A stretch of DNA of 64,000 bases from Rhodococcus sp. 14-2470-1b (GTDB lineage Bacteria; Actinomycetota; Actinomycetes; Mycobacteriales; Mycobacteriaceae), in NCBI RefSeq assembly GCF_002259415.1, contig NZ_NPFY01000031.1:1-64000 (forward strand). Direction: 5' to 3'. The notes under the pieces were generated by a model that ran no database searches, was not told the origin of the DNA, and saw only the letters and a program-made list of their open reading frames with translations. The position numbers and the translations under genes are program-made. This document shows positions 10,037 to 18,287 of the stretch, piece after piece. Position 1 is the stretch's first letter. The number at the start of each line of letters is the position of its first letter.

Positions 10037-11098
10037 GTGGCGACACCGATTGTCAAGCGCGTCACCCGCTCGAAGAAGGGCATTCTCGCGGCGGCCATTC
10101 TCGCGGCCTGCCTCGTCGTCTCGCCGACGGCCGTGGCCAACGCGCAGCCGGGTGTCGACAGTGCATCCGACGCTCAGACACGTCTTGCGGACCTGTCACG
10201 AGAATCCGAGCAGACGACGGAGGCAATGCACAACGCCCAGATCGATCTGGATGCGAAGACAGCCGTGCAACGCGACGCTGAGGCCGCAGTGGGGGCACAC
10301 CAGGCCGAGTTGGATAGTGCGCAGGAGGCCCTGGCGCAGGTGAAGCCGGCCGTCGACAAGGTCGCCAACGCCAATTATCAAGGCGGCCGGACCAATCGTC
10401 TGTTCGCTGTGATGGTCAGTGACTCTCCACAGCAACTCCTCGACCAGATGTCTGCGCTCGACGTCATTTCCGCTGAGACGGCGCGTCAGGTGGAGCAGTT
10501 CAAGCAGGCCAGCGCCGATGCAGCGGCGGCGGATCAGGCAGCACGTGCCGCGGCCGACGCCGCGCGCGCGGCAGCAGAGCAAGCCAAGGTCGTCAGCGAC
10601 GATCTTCAGGCCAAGCAGAGCGAGCTCCAGAGTCAGATGGCCGAGGTCATCGCCAGCTTCAACGCACTGTCCGGAGCGGAGCAGGCCGAGCTCGCGGGTT
10701 CGCCTCTGCCGCCTGGGTTCGATCTGTCCAAGATTCTGTCCAACCTCATCCCCGGGTCGGGTTCCGGTGCGCTGCAGGCTGGGCTCACCCAGATCGGTAA
10801 GCCCTACGTGTGGGGCGCGACCGGACCGGACGGATTCGACTGTTCGGGCTTGGTCGTGTGGGCGTACAAGCAGGTGGGAAAGACCCTGCCCCGGTCCAGT
10901 CAGGCTCAGGCCGCGGGCGGCACTCCCGTCGATCAGAAGGACCTGCAGCCCGGAGACGTCGTGCTCTTCTACCCCGACGCGTCTCACGTCGGCCTGTACG
11001 CGGGTAACGGCAACGTTCTGCACGCCTCCACGTTCGGCGTCCCGGTGAAGGTGCAGTCCATGGCGTCGTTCCCGTTCTACGGCGCACGTCGCTACTGA
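10037..11098 (+). CDS. ripC: NlpC/P60 peptidoglycan endopeptidase with coiled-coil (RipC-like)
   Basis: Secreted 353-residue peptidoglycan hydrolase. A signal peptide ends near AVANAQPG (residue about 35). Residues about 40-215 form a long Ala/Gln/Glu-rich coiled coil in two parts, and the C-terminal 120 residues are an NlpC/P60 domain with catalytic Cys (FDCSGLVVWAYKQVG) and His (HVGLYAGNGNVLHAS). The layout, coiled coil then NlpC/P60, and the position next to pimB match mycobacterial RipC, which is kept inactive until the FtsEX complex engages the coiled coil. The GTG start follows GGAGAG by 11 bases. The downstream lipoprotein gene starts 8 bases later. Confidence 0.92.
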   Translation: MATPIVKRVTRSKKGILAAAILAACLVVSPTAVANAQPGVDSASDAQTRLADLSRESEQTTEAMHNAQIDLDAKTAVQRDAEAAVGAHQAELDSAQEALAQVKPAVDKVANANYQGGRTNRLFAVMVSDSPQQLLDQMSALDVISAETARQVEQFKQASADAAAADQAARAAADAARAAAEQAKVVSDDLQAKQSELQSQMAEVIASFNALSGAEQAELAGSPLPPGFDLSKILSNLIPGSGSGALQAGLTQIGKPYVWGATGPDGFDCSGLVVWAYKQVGKTLPRSSQAQAAGGTPVDQKDLQPGDVVLFYPDASHVGLYAGNGNVLHASTFGVPVKVQSMASFPFYGARRY

Positions 11099-11106
11099 TC
11101 TCCGTC

Positions 11107-12423
11107 GTGCGAGCACGGGCACTTCGAGCGTCGTTCGCATTGTTGTGTGCAGTATCCGTGCTCGGTTCCTGCGCGTCCGGGGCAACTACGACGCCACCGC
11201 CTGACTCACCGCAGTCCACGACTGTCTCGAACCCCTACGAGGACGGTCGGCGGAACGGCGTCGAGGAGCTGCTGCAGAAATGGGCGGACGCACTCCGCAC
11301 CAACGACGTCGACGCGTTGGAGCAGGTCGTCGATCCCGCGGCGGATCCCGAGTTTCTGCAGGCCCAGGTCCGTCGAGCGAACGACATGGCCGCAGTCCCG
11401 TTCTCGGACTGGGGATACGAACTGGTCGACGAGCCGGAGATTCCGGTTCCCTCGGCGATCGCGTCGCCGCTGAACGCCGCCGATGTCTGGGCGCCGTCCG
11501 TGGTGCTGCGCTACGCAGTGTCCGGACCCGACGCCGAATCGACACGTCGGCCGGTTTCCCTGGTGGTGGCGCGGCGTGATGACGAGTGGCGCATCGTGTC
11601 GGACGCGCCGGTGCCGGGAACGGATCGGACGACGTGGCGAGGACCGTGGGACTTCGGGCCCGTTATCGCGCGATCGGTTGCCACCGCGGGTGGTACCTCC
11701 GTCGTGCTCGGCCATCCGGACCAGAGCGCACTCGTCGACGCGGTCGTTGCCGAGCTACCCTCGGCCGTCGATGCCGTCACCAGCTTCTACGGCGACGACT
11801 GGCCGCAGTCGGCGTTGATCTTCACTTCCGGATCGGCAGCGGAATTCGCGGCATCGGCCGGAGACGCCACCGCGGAGTCCGACGTCGCCGCCGTGACGGT
11901 GTCGGATGCGGTGCGCCAGGACCGGCCGGTGACCGGACAACGAGTCGTGTTCGGGCCCGGAGCCCCTGCTCGGCTCACCGATGTCACGACTCGAACCGTT
12001 CTGCGCCACGAGCTCACCCATGTCGCGGCAAGATCCGACACCGTCGACGGTTCACCCATGTGGGTGCTCGAGGGGTTCGCCGACTATTCGGGCTATCGCG
12101 AATCGGATATCGAGTTCGCCCGCATTGCACCGACTTTGAGTGCTGTGGTGGCGCAGGGGGGTTCACCGACGGTGCTCCCGGAGGATTCCGACTTCTCAGC
12201 GGGGGGAGTGCGCACCACCCTCGCGTACGAGTCCGCCTGGTCTGTCTTCGCCTTCGTGGCAGCCACGTTCGGCGAACCGTCACAGCGCCGGTTGTACATG
12301 CAACTCGCGGATGGCCCGAAGACTGCAGCCGAGACAGCGGGGGGCGTCGCCTCCGCTCTGGGAATCGGCATGGACGAGTTCGTGGACCAATGGGGGTCGT
12401 GGGTTCTCGAGCAGTCCCGCTGA
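11107..12423 (+). CDS. Putative lipoprotein with zinc-peptidase (gluzincin-like) motif
   Basis: A 438-residue exported protein. The N-terminus has a signal and lipobox (VLGSC, Cys 22), predicting attachment to the membrane. The first part resembles a small mixed alpha/beta domain of the kind that precedes peptidases. The second half contains RHELTHVAAR (HExxH) and, 22 residues on, LEGFADYSGY, whose Glu would be the third zinc ligand, the layout of MA-clan metallopeptidases. It follows the RipC-like gene by 8 bases, so the two are likely cotranscribed, and a wall or envelope role is reasonable. I do not recognise the exact family and no substrate can be named. Confidence 0.82.
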   Translation: MRARALRASFALLCAVSVLGSCASGATTTPPPDSPQSTTVSNPYEDGRRNGVEELLQKWADALRTNDVDALEQVVDPAADPEFLQAQVRRANDMAAVPFSDWGYELVDEPEIPVPSAIASPLNAADVWAPSVVLRYAVSGPDAESTRRPVSLVVARRDDEWRIVSDAPVPGTDRTTWRGPWDFGPVIARSVATAGGTSVVLGHPDQSALVDAVVAELPSAVDAVTSFYGDDWPQSALIFTSGSAAEFAASAGDATAESDVAAVTVSDAVRQDRPVTGQRVVFGPGAPARLTDVTTRTVLRHELTHVAARSDTVDGSPMWVLEGFADYSGYRESDIEFARIAPTLSAVVAQGGSPTVLPEDSDFSAGGVRTTLAYESAWSVFAFVAATFGEPSQRRLYMQLADGPKTAAETAGGVASALGIGMDEFVDQWGSWVLEQSR

Positions 12424-12425
12424 CC

Positions 12426-12431
12426 TACGGT
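12426..12431 (+). promoter_or_regulatory. Candidate leaderless -10 element of pimB
   Basis: TACGGT fits the actinobacterial TANNNT -10 consensus and ends 6 bases before the pimB ATG, so the transcript would begin at or next to the start codon. No Shine-Dalgarno precedes the ATG. This is inferred from spacing only. Confidence 0.45.
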
Positions 12432-12437
12432 GATCAC

Positions 12438-13562
12438 ATGCCTAGGACTCTGCTGGTGACGAACGACTTTCCACCACGCCCCGGCGGCATCCAGTCCTAC
12501 TTGCACAGCTTCGCCACGCGGTTCCCTGCGGACGAGTTGATGGTCTATGCGCCGCGGTGGCGCGGAGACAGTCATGTGAAGTTCGACGAACGTCAACCGT
12601 TCGAGGTGGTTCGGCACCCGACGACACTGATGCTTCCCACTCCGCTGGTGGCGCGGCGGGCGGCGCAGCTGGTGCGGACGCACGGGTGCGATTCGGTGTG
12701 GTTCGGTGCGGCGGCACCGCTCGCGGTGATGGCCCCTGCGGTGCGACGCGCCGGAGCGGAGACAATCGTCGCAAGTACTCACGGTCACGAGGTGGGGTGG
12801 TCGATGGTTCCCGGTGGGCGAGGCACCCTGCGCATCATCGGCAACTCCGTCGATACGGTGACCTACGTCAGCAAGTACACCCGCGGCAGATTCGCCGCGG
12901 CATTCGGTCCACGTGCAGCCCTCGAACACGTTCCGTCCGGAGTGGACACCGACCGATTCAAACCGGACGACGCGGCGCGAACCGAGCTTCGGGCGCGGTA
13001 CGGACTCGGGGATCGTCCGACGGTTCTGTGTCTGTCCCGGCTGGTACCGCGGAAAGGGCAGGACTACCTGATCCGATCGATCGAGGGCATCCGGGCGGAG
13101 GTGAACGGTGCCGTCCTGGTGATCGTCGGAGGCGGTCCCTACGAAGGAACTCTGCGCGCCTTGGCGCGCAAGGCCGGTGTCGAGGAGCACGTGATCTTCA
13201 CCGGCACCGTCCCTTCCGCCGAGCTGGCGGCACATCACACGATTGCCGACGTGTTCGCGATGCCCAGCCGGACGCGAGGCGCCGGTCTCGACGTCGAAGG
13301 TCTCGGCATCGTCTACCTCGAAGCGTCCGCGACCGGAGTCCCCGTCGTCGCCGGAATGTCCGGTGGCGCACCCGAAACCGTCCTCGAAGGCAAGACCGGC
13401 TTGGTGGTCGACGGCACGTCCGTCGATGCGATCACCGACGCCGTCGTACGGATTCTCTCCGATCGAGCGCTCGCGACGACGATGGGAAACGCAGGTCGCT
13501 CCTGGGTCCGAGCCGAATGGCAGTGGGACGCATTGGCAGCGAAGCTTCGACGCTTGCTGTGA
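12438..13562 (+). CDS. pimB: GDP-mannose-dependent PIM alpha-1,6-mannosyltransferase (PimB')
   Basis: GT4 glycosyltransferase that adds the second mannose to phosphatidylinositol monomannoside at the cytoplasmic face, giving the anchor of LM and LAM. The 374-residue protein starts MPRTLLVTNDFPPRPGGIQS (donor-side GT-B fold), has HGHEVGW, CLSRLVPRKGQD in the nucleotide-sugar domain and the C-terminal GxxxVYLEASATGVPVVAG region with its conserved Glu. Position beside fadD15 and the NlpC/P60 gene matches mycobacterial Rv2188c. The ATG has no Shine-Dalgarno; see the -10 element at 12426. Confidence 0.95.
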   Translation: MPRTLLVTNDFPPRPGGIQSYLHSFATRFPADELMVYAPRWRGDSHVKFDERQPFEVVRHPTTLMLPTPLVARRAAQLVRTHGCDSVWFGAAAPLAVMAPAVRRAGAETIVASTHGHEVGWSMVPGGRGTLRIIGNSVDTVTYVSKYTRGRFAAAFGPRAALEHVPSGVDTDRFKPDDAARTELRARYGLGDRPTVLCLSRLVPRKGQDYLIRSIEGIRAEVNGAVLVIVGGGPYEGTLRALARKAGVEEHVIFTGTVPSAELAAHHTIADVFAMPSRTRGAGLDVEGLGIVYLEASATGVPVVAGMSGGAPETVLEGKTGLVVDGTSVDAITDAVVRILSDRALATTMGNAGRSWVRAEWQWDALAAKLRRLL

Positions 13563-13593
13563 TGGAAGCCGGGAAAGTCTCGGCTTCCATCAC
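13559..13593. terminator. Bidirectional hairpin between pimB and fadD15
   Basis: A perfect 13-bp inverted repeat (13559-13571 with 13581-13593, 9-base loop) begins inside the pimB stop codon and ends 10 bases from the stop of the convergent fadD15 gene. It can serve as terminator for both genes; there is no U-run. Confidence 0.8.
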
Positions 13594-13602
13594 AGACGAC
13601 GT

Positions 13603-15408
13603 TCACTTGGAGTAGATGGCCTCGATGTCCTTGGCGTACGACGCCGTGATGACGTTGCGCTTGAGTTTCATGGTCGGCGTCATCTCACCGGCGTCCTCGG
13701 TGAAATCGCTTGGAAGTACGCGGTACTTCTTGATCGCTTCGGCATGCGAGACAGTGGTGTTGGCGTCCGCCACAGCCGCATCGAGGTCGGCGATGAGGTC
13801 GGGGTCGGTCGCGAGATCCGCAGCCGTCGCGTCGGCGGCTTTGCCGTGTGCGTCCTTCCACCCGGACAGTGCGTCCTCGTCGAGCGTGACGAGCGCACCG
13901 ATGAACGGCTTCTGATCGCCGACGACGATGGCCTGACTGACGAGTGGGTGCGCGCGCAACCGGTCCTCCAGCCCCGCAGGCGACACGTTCTTTCCACCCG
14001 CGGTGACGATGAGTTCCTTCTTGCGACCCGTGATCGTGATGTACCCGTCGCCGTCCACCGAACCCAGATCGCCTGTACGGAACCAGCCTTCGTCGAGTGA
14101 CTCGGCCGATGCCTCGTCGTTGCGCCAGTAGCCGTCGAACACCACTGGGCCGCGAAGCTGGATCTCGCCGTCTTCGGCGATGCGAACCGTATTGCCGGGC
14201 AGTGGTCGTCCGACGCTGCCCACGCGCTGGTGGCCGATAGTGTTGACCGCGAATGCTGCACTGGTCTCGGTAAGTCCGTAGCCCTCGAAGATCGGTACTC
14301 CGATACCTCGGTAGAAGTGGCCGAGGCGTGCACCGAGCGGCGCGCCACCGGAGATCGCGAGTTGGCACTGCCCGCCGAGCGCAGCGCGCAACTTCGAGTA
14401 GACAAGCTTGTCGAACACAGCGTGCTTGATCCGCAACACCAGACCTGCGCCTGTGTCCTGCGCTTCGCTCCACGCCACGGCCGTGTCCGCGGCTGCGTCG
14501 AAGATCTTGCCCTTGCCGTCCGCGTGTGCCTTCTGCTTGGCGGTGTTGTAGACCTTCTCGAACACACGGGGCACCGAGAGTATGAAGTCCGGGCGGAAGG
14601 AACCGAACGTCGCGACGAGATTGGGGATGTCGCTGGTGTGTCCGACGGCTGTGCCTGCGTCGAACGCGGCGATCGTGACCGCGCGAGCGAGAACGTGCGC
14701 CAACGGTAGGAACATCAACGTCCGGCTGCCGGGCCGCAGCAACTCCTTCAAAGAAGTTTCGCGAATTCCACGAGACTCGGCGACGAGGTTCGCGTGCGTC
14801 AACTGCACACCTTTGGGACGCCCCGTGGTGCCGGAGGTGTAGATGAGCGTCGCTGGATCCGAGGAGCGCAGGGCGTCGACGCGTGTGCGTACGGCGTTGT
14901 CCTCGACGGTTGCACCCAGTTCGGTCAACCGAGCAACAGCACCGTTGTCGTCGTTGCCTGCGTCGATTCGGAAGGTCGTCCGCACCGATTCTGCGGCGGC
15001 CACCACGTCCGCGGTTTCGGTGACGTGTTTCTCGGTCTCGAGGATCAGCAGAACAGGTTGGGCGTCGGACAGGATCCATTCCACCTGACCTGCCGACGAC
15101 GTTTCGTAGATCGGGACCGTGACTCCGCCCGAGGCCCAGATCGCGTAGTCCACGACCGTCCATTCGTACCGGGTGGACGACATCAGCCCGACTCGGTCAC
15201 CCTGCTCGACGCCTGCGGCGATCAAACCCTTCGCGACGGCGTTCACCTCCGTGGCGAACTGCTCGGCGGTGACATCCGACCAGGAACCGTTCGCGAACCG
15301 GCGAAATGCGACCGACCGAGGTTCCGAGACCGACCGGGCGAACACGGTGTCCACGACCGACGCAGATTCTTCGACGACAAAAGCGGCGGGAGATGTGAAC
15401 TCGCGCAC
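13603..15408 (-). CDS. fadD15: Long-chain fatty-acyl-CoA synthetase (FadD15-like)
   Basis: AMP-forming acyl-CoA ligase of the ANL superfamily, about 601 residues. The P-loop YTSGTTGRPKG, the adenine motif GYGLTETSAA, the GWFRTGDLG hinge region and ITGRKKELIVTAGGKNVSP are all present. The GTG at 15408 is chosen because a perfect GGAGG stands 5 bases before it; an in-frame TTG 12 bases upstream lies on that Shine-Dalgarno. It is next to pimB and the SRPBCC genes, as in M. tuberculosis. It activates long-chain acids for lipid synthesis or breakdown; the specific substrate cannot be read from sequence. Confidence 0.93.
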   Translation of the reverse strand: MREFTSPAAFVVEESASVVDTVFARSVSEPRSVAFRRFANGSWSDVTAEQFATEVNAVAKGLIAAGVEQGDRVGLMSSTRYEWTVVDYAIWASGGVTVPIYETSSAGQVEWILSDAQPVLLILETEKHVTETADVVAAAESVRTTFRIDAGNDDNGAVARLTELGATVEDNAVRTRVDALRSSDPATLIYTSGTTGRPKGVQLTHANLVAESRGIRETSLKELLRPGSRTLMFLPLAHVLARAVTIAAFDAGTAVGHTSDIPNLVATFGSFRPDFILSVPRVFEKVYNTAKQKAHADGKGKIFDAAADTAVAWSEAQDTGAGLVLRIKHAVFDKLVYSKLRAALGGQCQLAISGGAPLGARLGHFYRGIGVPIFEGYGLTETSAAFAVNTIGHQRVGSVGRPLPGNTVRIAEDGEIQLRGPVVFDGYWRNDEASAESLDEGWFRTGDLGSVDGDGYITITGRKKELIVTAGGKNVSPAGLEDRLRAHPLVSQAIVVGDQKPFIGALVTLDEDALSGWKDAHGKAADATAADLATDPDLIADLDAAVADANTTVSHAEAIKKYRVLPSDFTEDAGEMTPTMKLKRNVITASYAKDIEAIYSK

Positions 15409-15534
15409 GGTTACCTCCAATGAACGTTAGCTCTACTCACGAGTAGTCGGATTCGTCTCACTGTAGACCCGGCCGTGCGGCCGGTTCGACCGCCTCGTGC
15501 GCGCGCTGAAGTCCCGATGTGTGAAGCTCATCTC

Positions 15535-15933
15535 ATGAGCAGTGTCCAAGTAGCCGATCAGACGTTCGTCGCTGCGCCGGGTTCCGCCGTGGCGGAGTCG
15601 CTGGGGCATCCGAGGCGTTGGCGCCGATGGTGGCCGGACCTCCGCATCGACGTCACCGACGATCGCGCCGACAAAGGCTTCAGGTGGTCCGTCGAGGGCG
15701 CCCTGACAGGAACGATGGAGGTCTGGCTCGAGCCCGTTCCGAAGCTCGACGGCGTCGTACTCCATTACTTTCTGCACGCGGAGCCCGCCGTCCGGACATC
15801 CATCGACCTCGCCGCGGAGAATCAACGGCGACGGGTAGCAGGCAAGGCAATGGCGTTCGAAGTGAAACGAGAGCTCGAGGCGGGACGCGCGGCAGGTGAG
15901 CGGCCGTTGTGCGAGCCGCCTGCCATCGTGTGA
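15535..15933 (+). CDS. SRPBCC-like protein (first of two)
   Basis: A 132-residue soluble protein beginning MSSVQVADQTFVAAP, with conserved HPRRWRRWWPDLRIDVTDDRADKG and a C-terminal amphipathic helix (AGKAMAFEVKRELEAG). Its size and pattern fit the polyketide-cyclase/START (SRPBCC) fold that forms a hydrophobic ligand pocket, and it corresponds by position to mycobacterial Rv2186c. The ATG at 15535 is chosen because the longer frame starting at 15475 runs through the promoter shared with fadD15. Function unknown; lipid binding is an inference. Confidence 0.8.
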   Translation: MSSVQVADQTFVAAPGSAVAESLGHPRRWRRWWPDLRIDVTDDRADKGFRWSVEGALTGTMEVWLEPVPKLDGVVLHYFLHAEPAVRTSIDLAAENQRRRVAGKAMAFEVKRELEAGRAAGERPLCEPPAIV

Positions 15934-16033
15934 GATGAGGGACGGCAGTGCTCCCCGGCACGGGTGACGTACGTACCTGCCGATGACGTGAACAAGTGCG
16001 GCGTGAGAACAGAAGGGACACCGAGTAACCACG

Positions 16034-16471
16034 ATGGCCGAGAGAACTCAGAGGTCGATCACAGTCGATGCTCCGTCCGCGCAGGTGATGGACGTGATCG
16101 CGGACTTCGATGCCTACCCGTCCTGGGTGTCGGCGGCGAAGTCCGTCGAGGTCGTCGCGGCCGGATCCGACGGTCGCGCCGAGCGGGTGAAGTTCGTACT
16201 GGACGCGGGCATGGTCAAGGACACCTACGAGCTGAGTTACCAGTGGGCAGCGGACGGAAAGTCCGTGTCCTGGGAACTGGTGTCGGGTGAGATGCAGAAA
16301 TCGCAGAACGGCTCGTACACGTTGAAGGACAACGCAGCCGGCGGTACCGAGGTCACGTACGAACTCGCCGTGGACCTGAACATTCCGATGATCGGTCTGT
16401 TCAAGCGGAAGGCAGAGAAAGTCATCACCGACACTGCACTCAAAGAACTGAAGAAGCGAGTCGAAGGCTGA
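16034..16471 (+). CDS. SRPBCC family lipid-binding-type protein (second of two)
   Basis: A 145-residue protein of the SRPBCC/polyketide-cyclase family, starting MAERTQRSITVDAPSAQVMDVIADFDAYPSWV, which is the typical first strand and helices of the fold. It ends with the long C-terminal helix (FKRKAEKVITDTALKELKKRVEG). It corresponds to mycobacterial Rv2185c. Its stop codon shares bases with the apparent CTG start of the ArsA-like ATPase, so the two proteins are probably made in a fixed ratio and may act together. Confidence 0.9.
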   Translation: MAERTQRSITVDAPSAQVMDVIADFDAYPSWVSAAKSVEVVAAGSDGRAERVKFVLDAGMVKDTYELSYQWAADGKSVSWELVSGEMQKSQNGSYTLKDNAAGGTEVTYELAVDLNIPMIGLFKRKAEKVITDTALKELKKRVEG

Positions 16472-17718
16472 CCGAGGCCCGTTCCGATGCCCGCACTGCA
16501 GTCCGGCTGTTCGTCGGTAAAGGCGGTGCGGGCAAAACGACGTTTGCGCTGAAGTCGGCTGCCGACGACGTACGAGCGGGAGCACGAGCTCTCGTCGTCT
16601 CGTTCGATCAAGCGCATTCGGTGACCGACGTGCTCGGCGTGAACAACGGCCGCGCGGGCGCCGAGCCCACGGCGGTCGAGCCTGGATTGGACGTTCTCGA
16701 ACTGGACACTCTGGCCCTGGTGGCGACGAAATACGCCGCGTTGACCTCCATCCTGTCCATGGCCGGCGCCGGCCACGAACACGGAGTCCGGTTCGGTGCG
16801 GTCGATCCCGAGGAGATCATCGGCGCTCCAGGGGTACAGGAACTCGTCGGTCTCGATCGGCTGGTCGACCTCGTCGACCAATCCCGCTGGGACACTGTGT
16901 TCGTCGACCTTCCGGCCACCGCGGACGCATTGCGCATTCTTCAACTGCCGGACCTCGTTGCCGGGTATCTCGAACGGCTCTGGCCGCGCCACGACCGGAT
17001 CGTCGCCGGAACCGGCACGGACCCGAGACTGACCCTCGTCGTCGCGATGCTGGAGAACATCGTCACCGCGGCGGAACGTATCAGGGAACTGTTCCTCGAC
17101 CACTCTCGAACATCGATGACGGTGGTGCTCACCCCGGACCGAGTCGGTGTCGCCGAGGCCAGGAGGACGCTGTCCGCGGCTGCGCTGACGGGTCTGGCCG
17201 TGGACACGATCGTCGTCAACAAAGTTCTGCCGCTGCTCAATTCGTCGTCGATCGGCTTGGTCGGAGCGCACCCCGCCGTATTCTGGTTCGAAGGGTGGCG
17301 GTCCGCTCAACAGGAGGTGCTCGGAGAGGTATCCGACCTCGCTGCAGGTACGGCCGTCGTCGTCGTGGAACAGGCATCCCAGGAGCCGGTAGGGTTGGGC
17401 TCTCTTGCTGCACTGAACACGCAACGGACCACCGACACGACGGACGAGCGACCGGGAACGGACACGCCGACCGTCGCGCACGAGTCAGGAACAGGGTTGG
17501 AGTCGATCTACGCGATGACGATGGTTCTGCCGCTCGTCGATCCGTCGACCCTCACTCTCGGACGCGTGGACGACGACGTGATCATCGGGGCCGACGGCGT
17601 TCGCAGGCGCGTCCGGCTCGCTTCCGTCCTGAGGCGATGCATCGTGCTCGGCGCGGAGTTCGATGCCGGGCGCCTCGTCATCCGTTTCCGTCCCGACCCG
17701 GCGGTGTGGCCGGCATGA
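16468..17718 (+). CDS. ArsA/GET3-like ATPase with apparent CTG start
   Basis: A P-loop ATPase of about 416 residues. The deviant Walker A FVGKGGAGKTTFALKSA lies near residue 20, typical of the ArsA/GET3/MinD class; SFDQAHSVTDVLG and TVFVDLPATADALRIL follow as switch-like regions. The essential P-loop lies upstream of the first ATG/GTG/TTG in frame (GTG 16621), so the gene must begin earlier. From the upstream stop at 16290 to 16621 the frame has no ATG, GTG or TTG; the only plausible start is CTG at 16468, overlapping the SRPBCC stop as CTGA. It corresponds to mycobacterial Rv2184c; the cargo is unknown. Confidence 0.85.
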   Translation: MTEARSDARTAVRLFVGKGGAGKTTFALKSAADDVRAGARALVVSFDQAHSVTDVLGVNNGRAGAEPTAVEPGLDVLELDTLALVATKYAALTSILSMAGAGHEHGVRFGAVDPEEIIGAPGVQELVGLDRLVDLVDQSRWDTVFVDLPATADALRILQLPDLVAGYLERLWPRHDRIVAGTGTDPRLTLVVAMLENIVTAAERIRELFLDHSRTSMTVVLTPDRVGVAEARRTLSAAALTGLAVDTIVVNKVLPLLNSSSIGLVGAHPAVFWFEGWRSAQQEVLGEVSDLAAGTAVVVVEQASQEPVGLGSLAALNTQRTTDTTDERPGTDTPTVAHESGTGLESIYAMTMVLPLVDPSTLTLGRVDDDVIIGADGVRRRVRLASVLRRCIVLGAEFDAGRLVIRFRPDPAVWPA

Positions 17719-17749
17719 AGGTAAGTGCGCGGGACGCTCGTCGAGGCGT

Positions 17750-18211
17750 GTGTTCGACGTGAACGAGCGCCATTCGGATGTCGCGGCTGAATTGTGGTCG
17801 CTCGCGGAGACGGTGCTGACGAGGTTGGAACCTGTTCTCCGTCAAGCTGTCGAGGAGCAGAGCGAACGACCGAAGCAGGGATGCAGTTGGTGCCCGGTCT
17901 GCGCGTTGGCTGCCTTGTTGCGAGGGGAGCAGCACGACCTGTTGACGCTGCTCGCCTCCGAGGGCGCGACGGTTCTGGCGTTGCTGAGGCAGATCATGGC
18001 CGAGCACGCGGGCGGCCCTGCTCCTGGTGGGGGCTACGCCGGTGCGCGCGACACCGCGGCGTCGTCGGCGGAAGACATCTCCGGTGACATGCCTCACGGC
18101 GAGGACAGCACTGTCGGGCACGACACGGAAGACCCGATAGTTCGACGAGCGAAGTTCGTACCTATTACGGTTACCGTGAAAGATGCGGCCACCGAGAAGC
18201 CCGGGAACTGA
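17750..18211 (+). CDS. Conserved hypothetical protein with CxxC motif (Rv2183c-like)
   Basis: About 153 residues. The conserved part is an N-terminal helix (DVAAELWSLAETVLTRLEPVLRQ) followed by GCSWCPVCALAALLRGEQHDL with a Cys-x2-Cys-x2-Cys cluster. The C-terminal 70 residues are low-complexity and acidic and end VPITVTVKDAATEKPGN. The GTG at 17750 is used; a GTG at 17759 fits equally well. It lies 31 bases after the ArsA-like gene and is probably in the same operon with the SRPBCC genes. Function unknown; the Cys cluster suggests metal binding. Confidence 0.8.
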   Translation: MFDVNERHSDVAAELWSLAETVLTRLEPVLRQAVEEQSERPKQGCSWCPVCALAALLRGEQHDLLTLLASEGATVLALLRQIMAEHAGGPAPGGGYAGARDTAASSAEDISGDMPHGEDSTVGHDTEDPIVRRAKFVPITVTVKDAATEKPGN

Positions 18212-18287
18212 CGGACAGCCGTTCCAGGGGTGGCTGAAGCGCGGAAGCTCGAGATAGCCGTTGGGGGCGGCCGAGAAAGGTCGGACA

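Noticed and set aside
11586-12437. Upstream extension of the pimB frame
   Set aside because: The region codes for the lipoprotein in another frame; homologous PimB' sequence starts at 12438.
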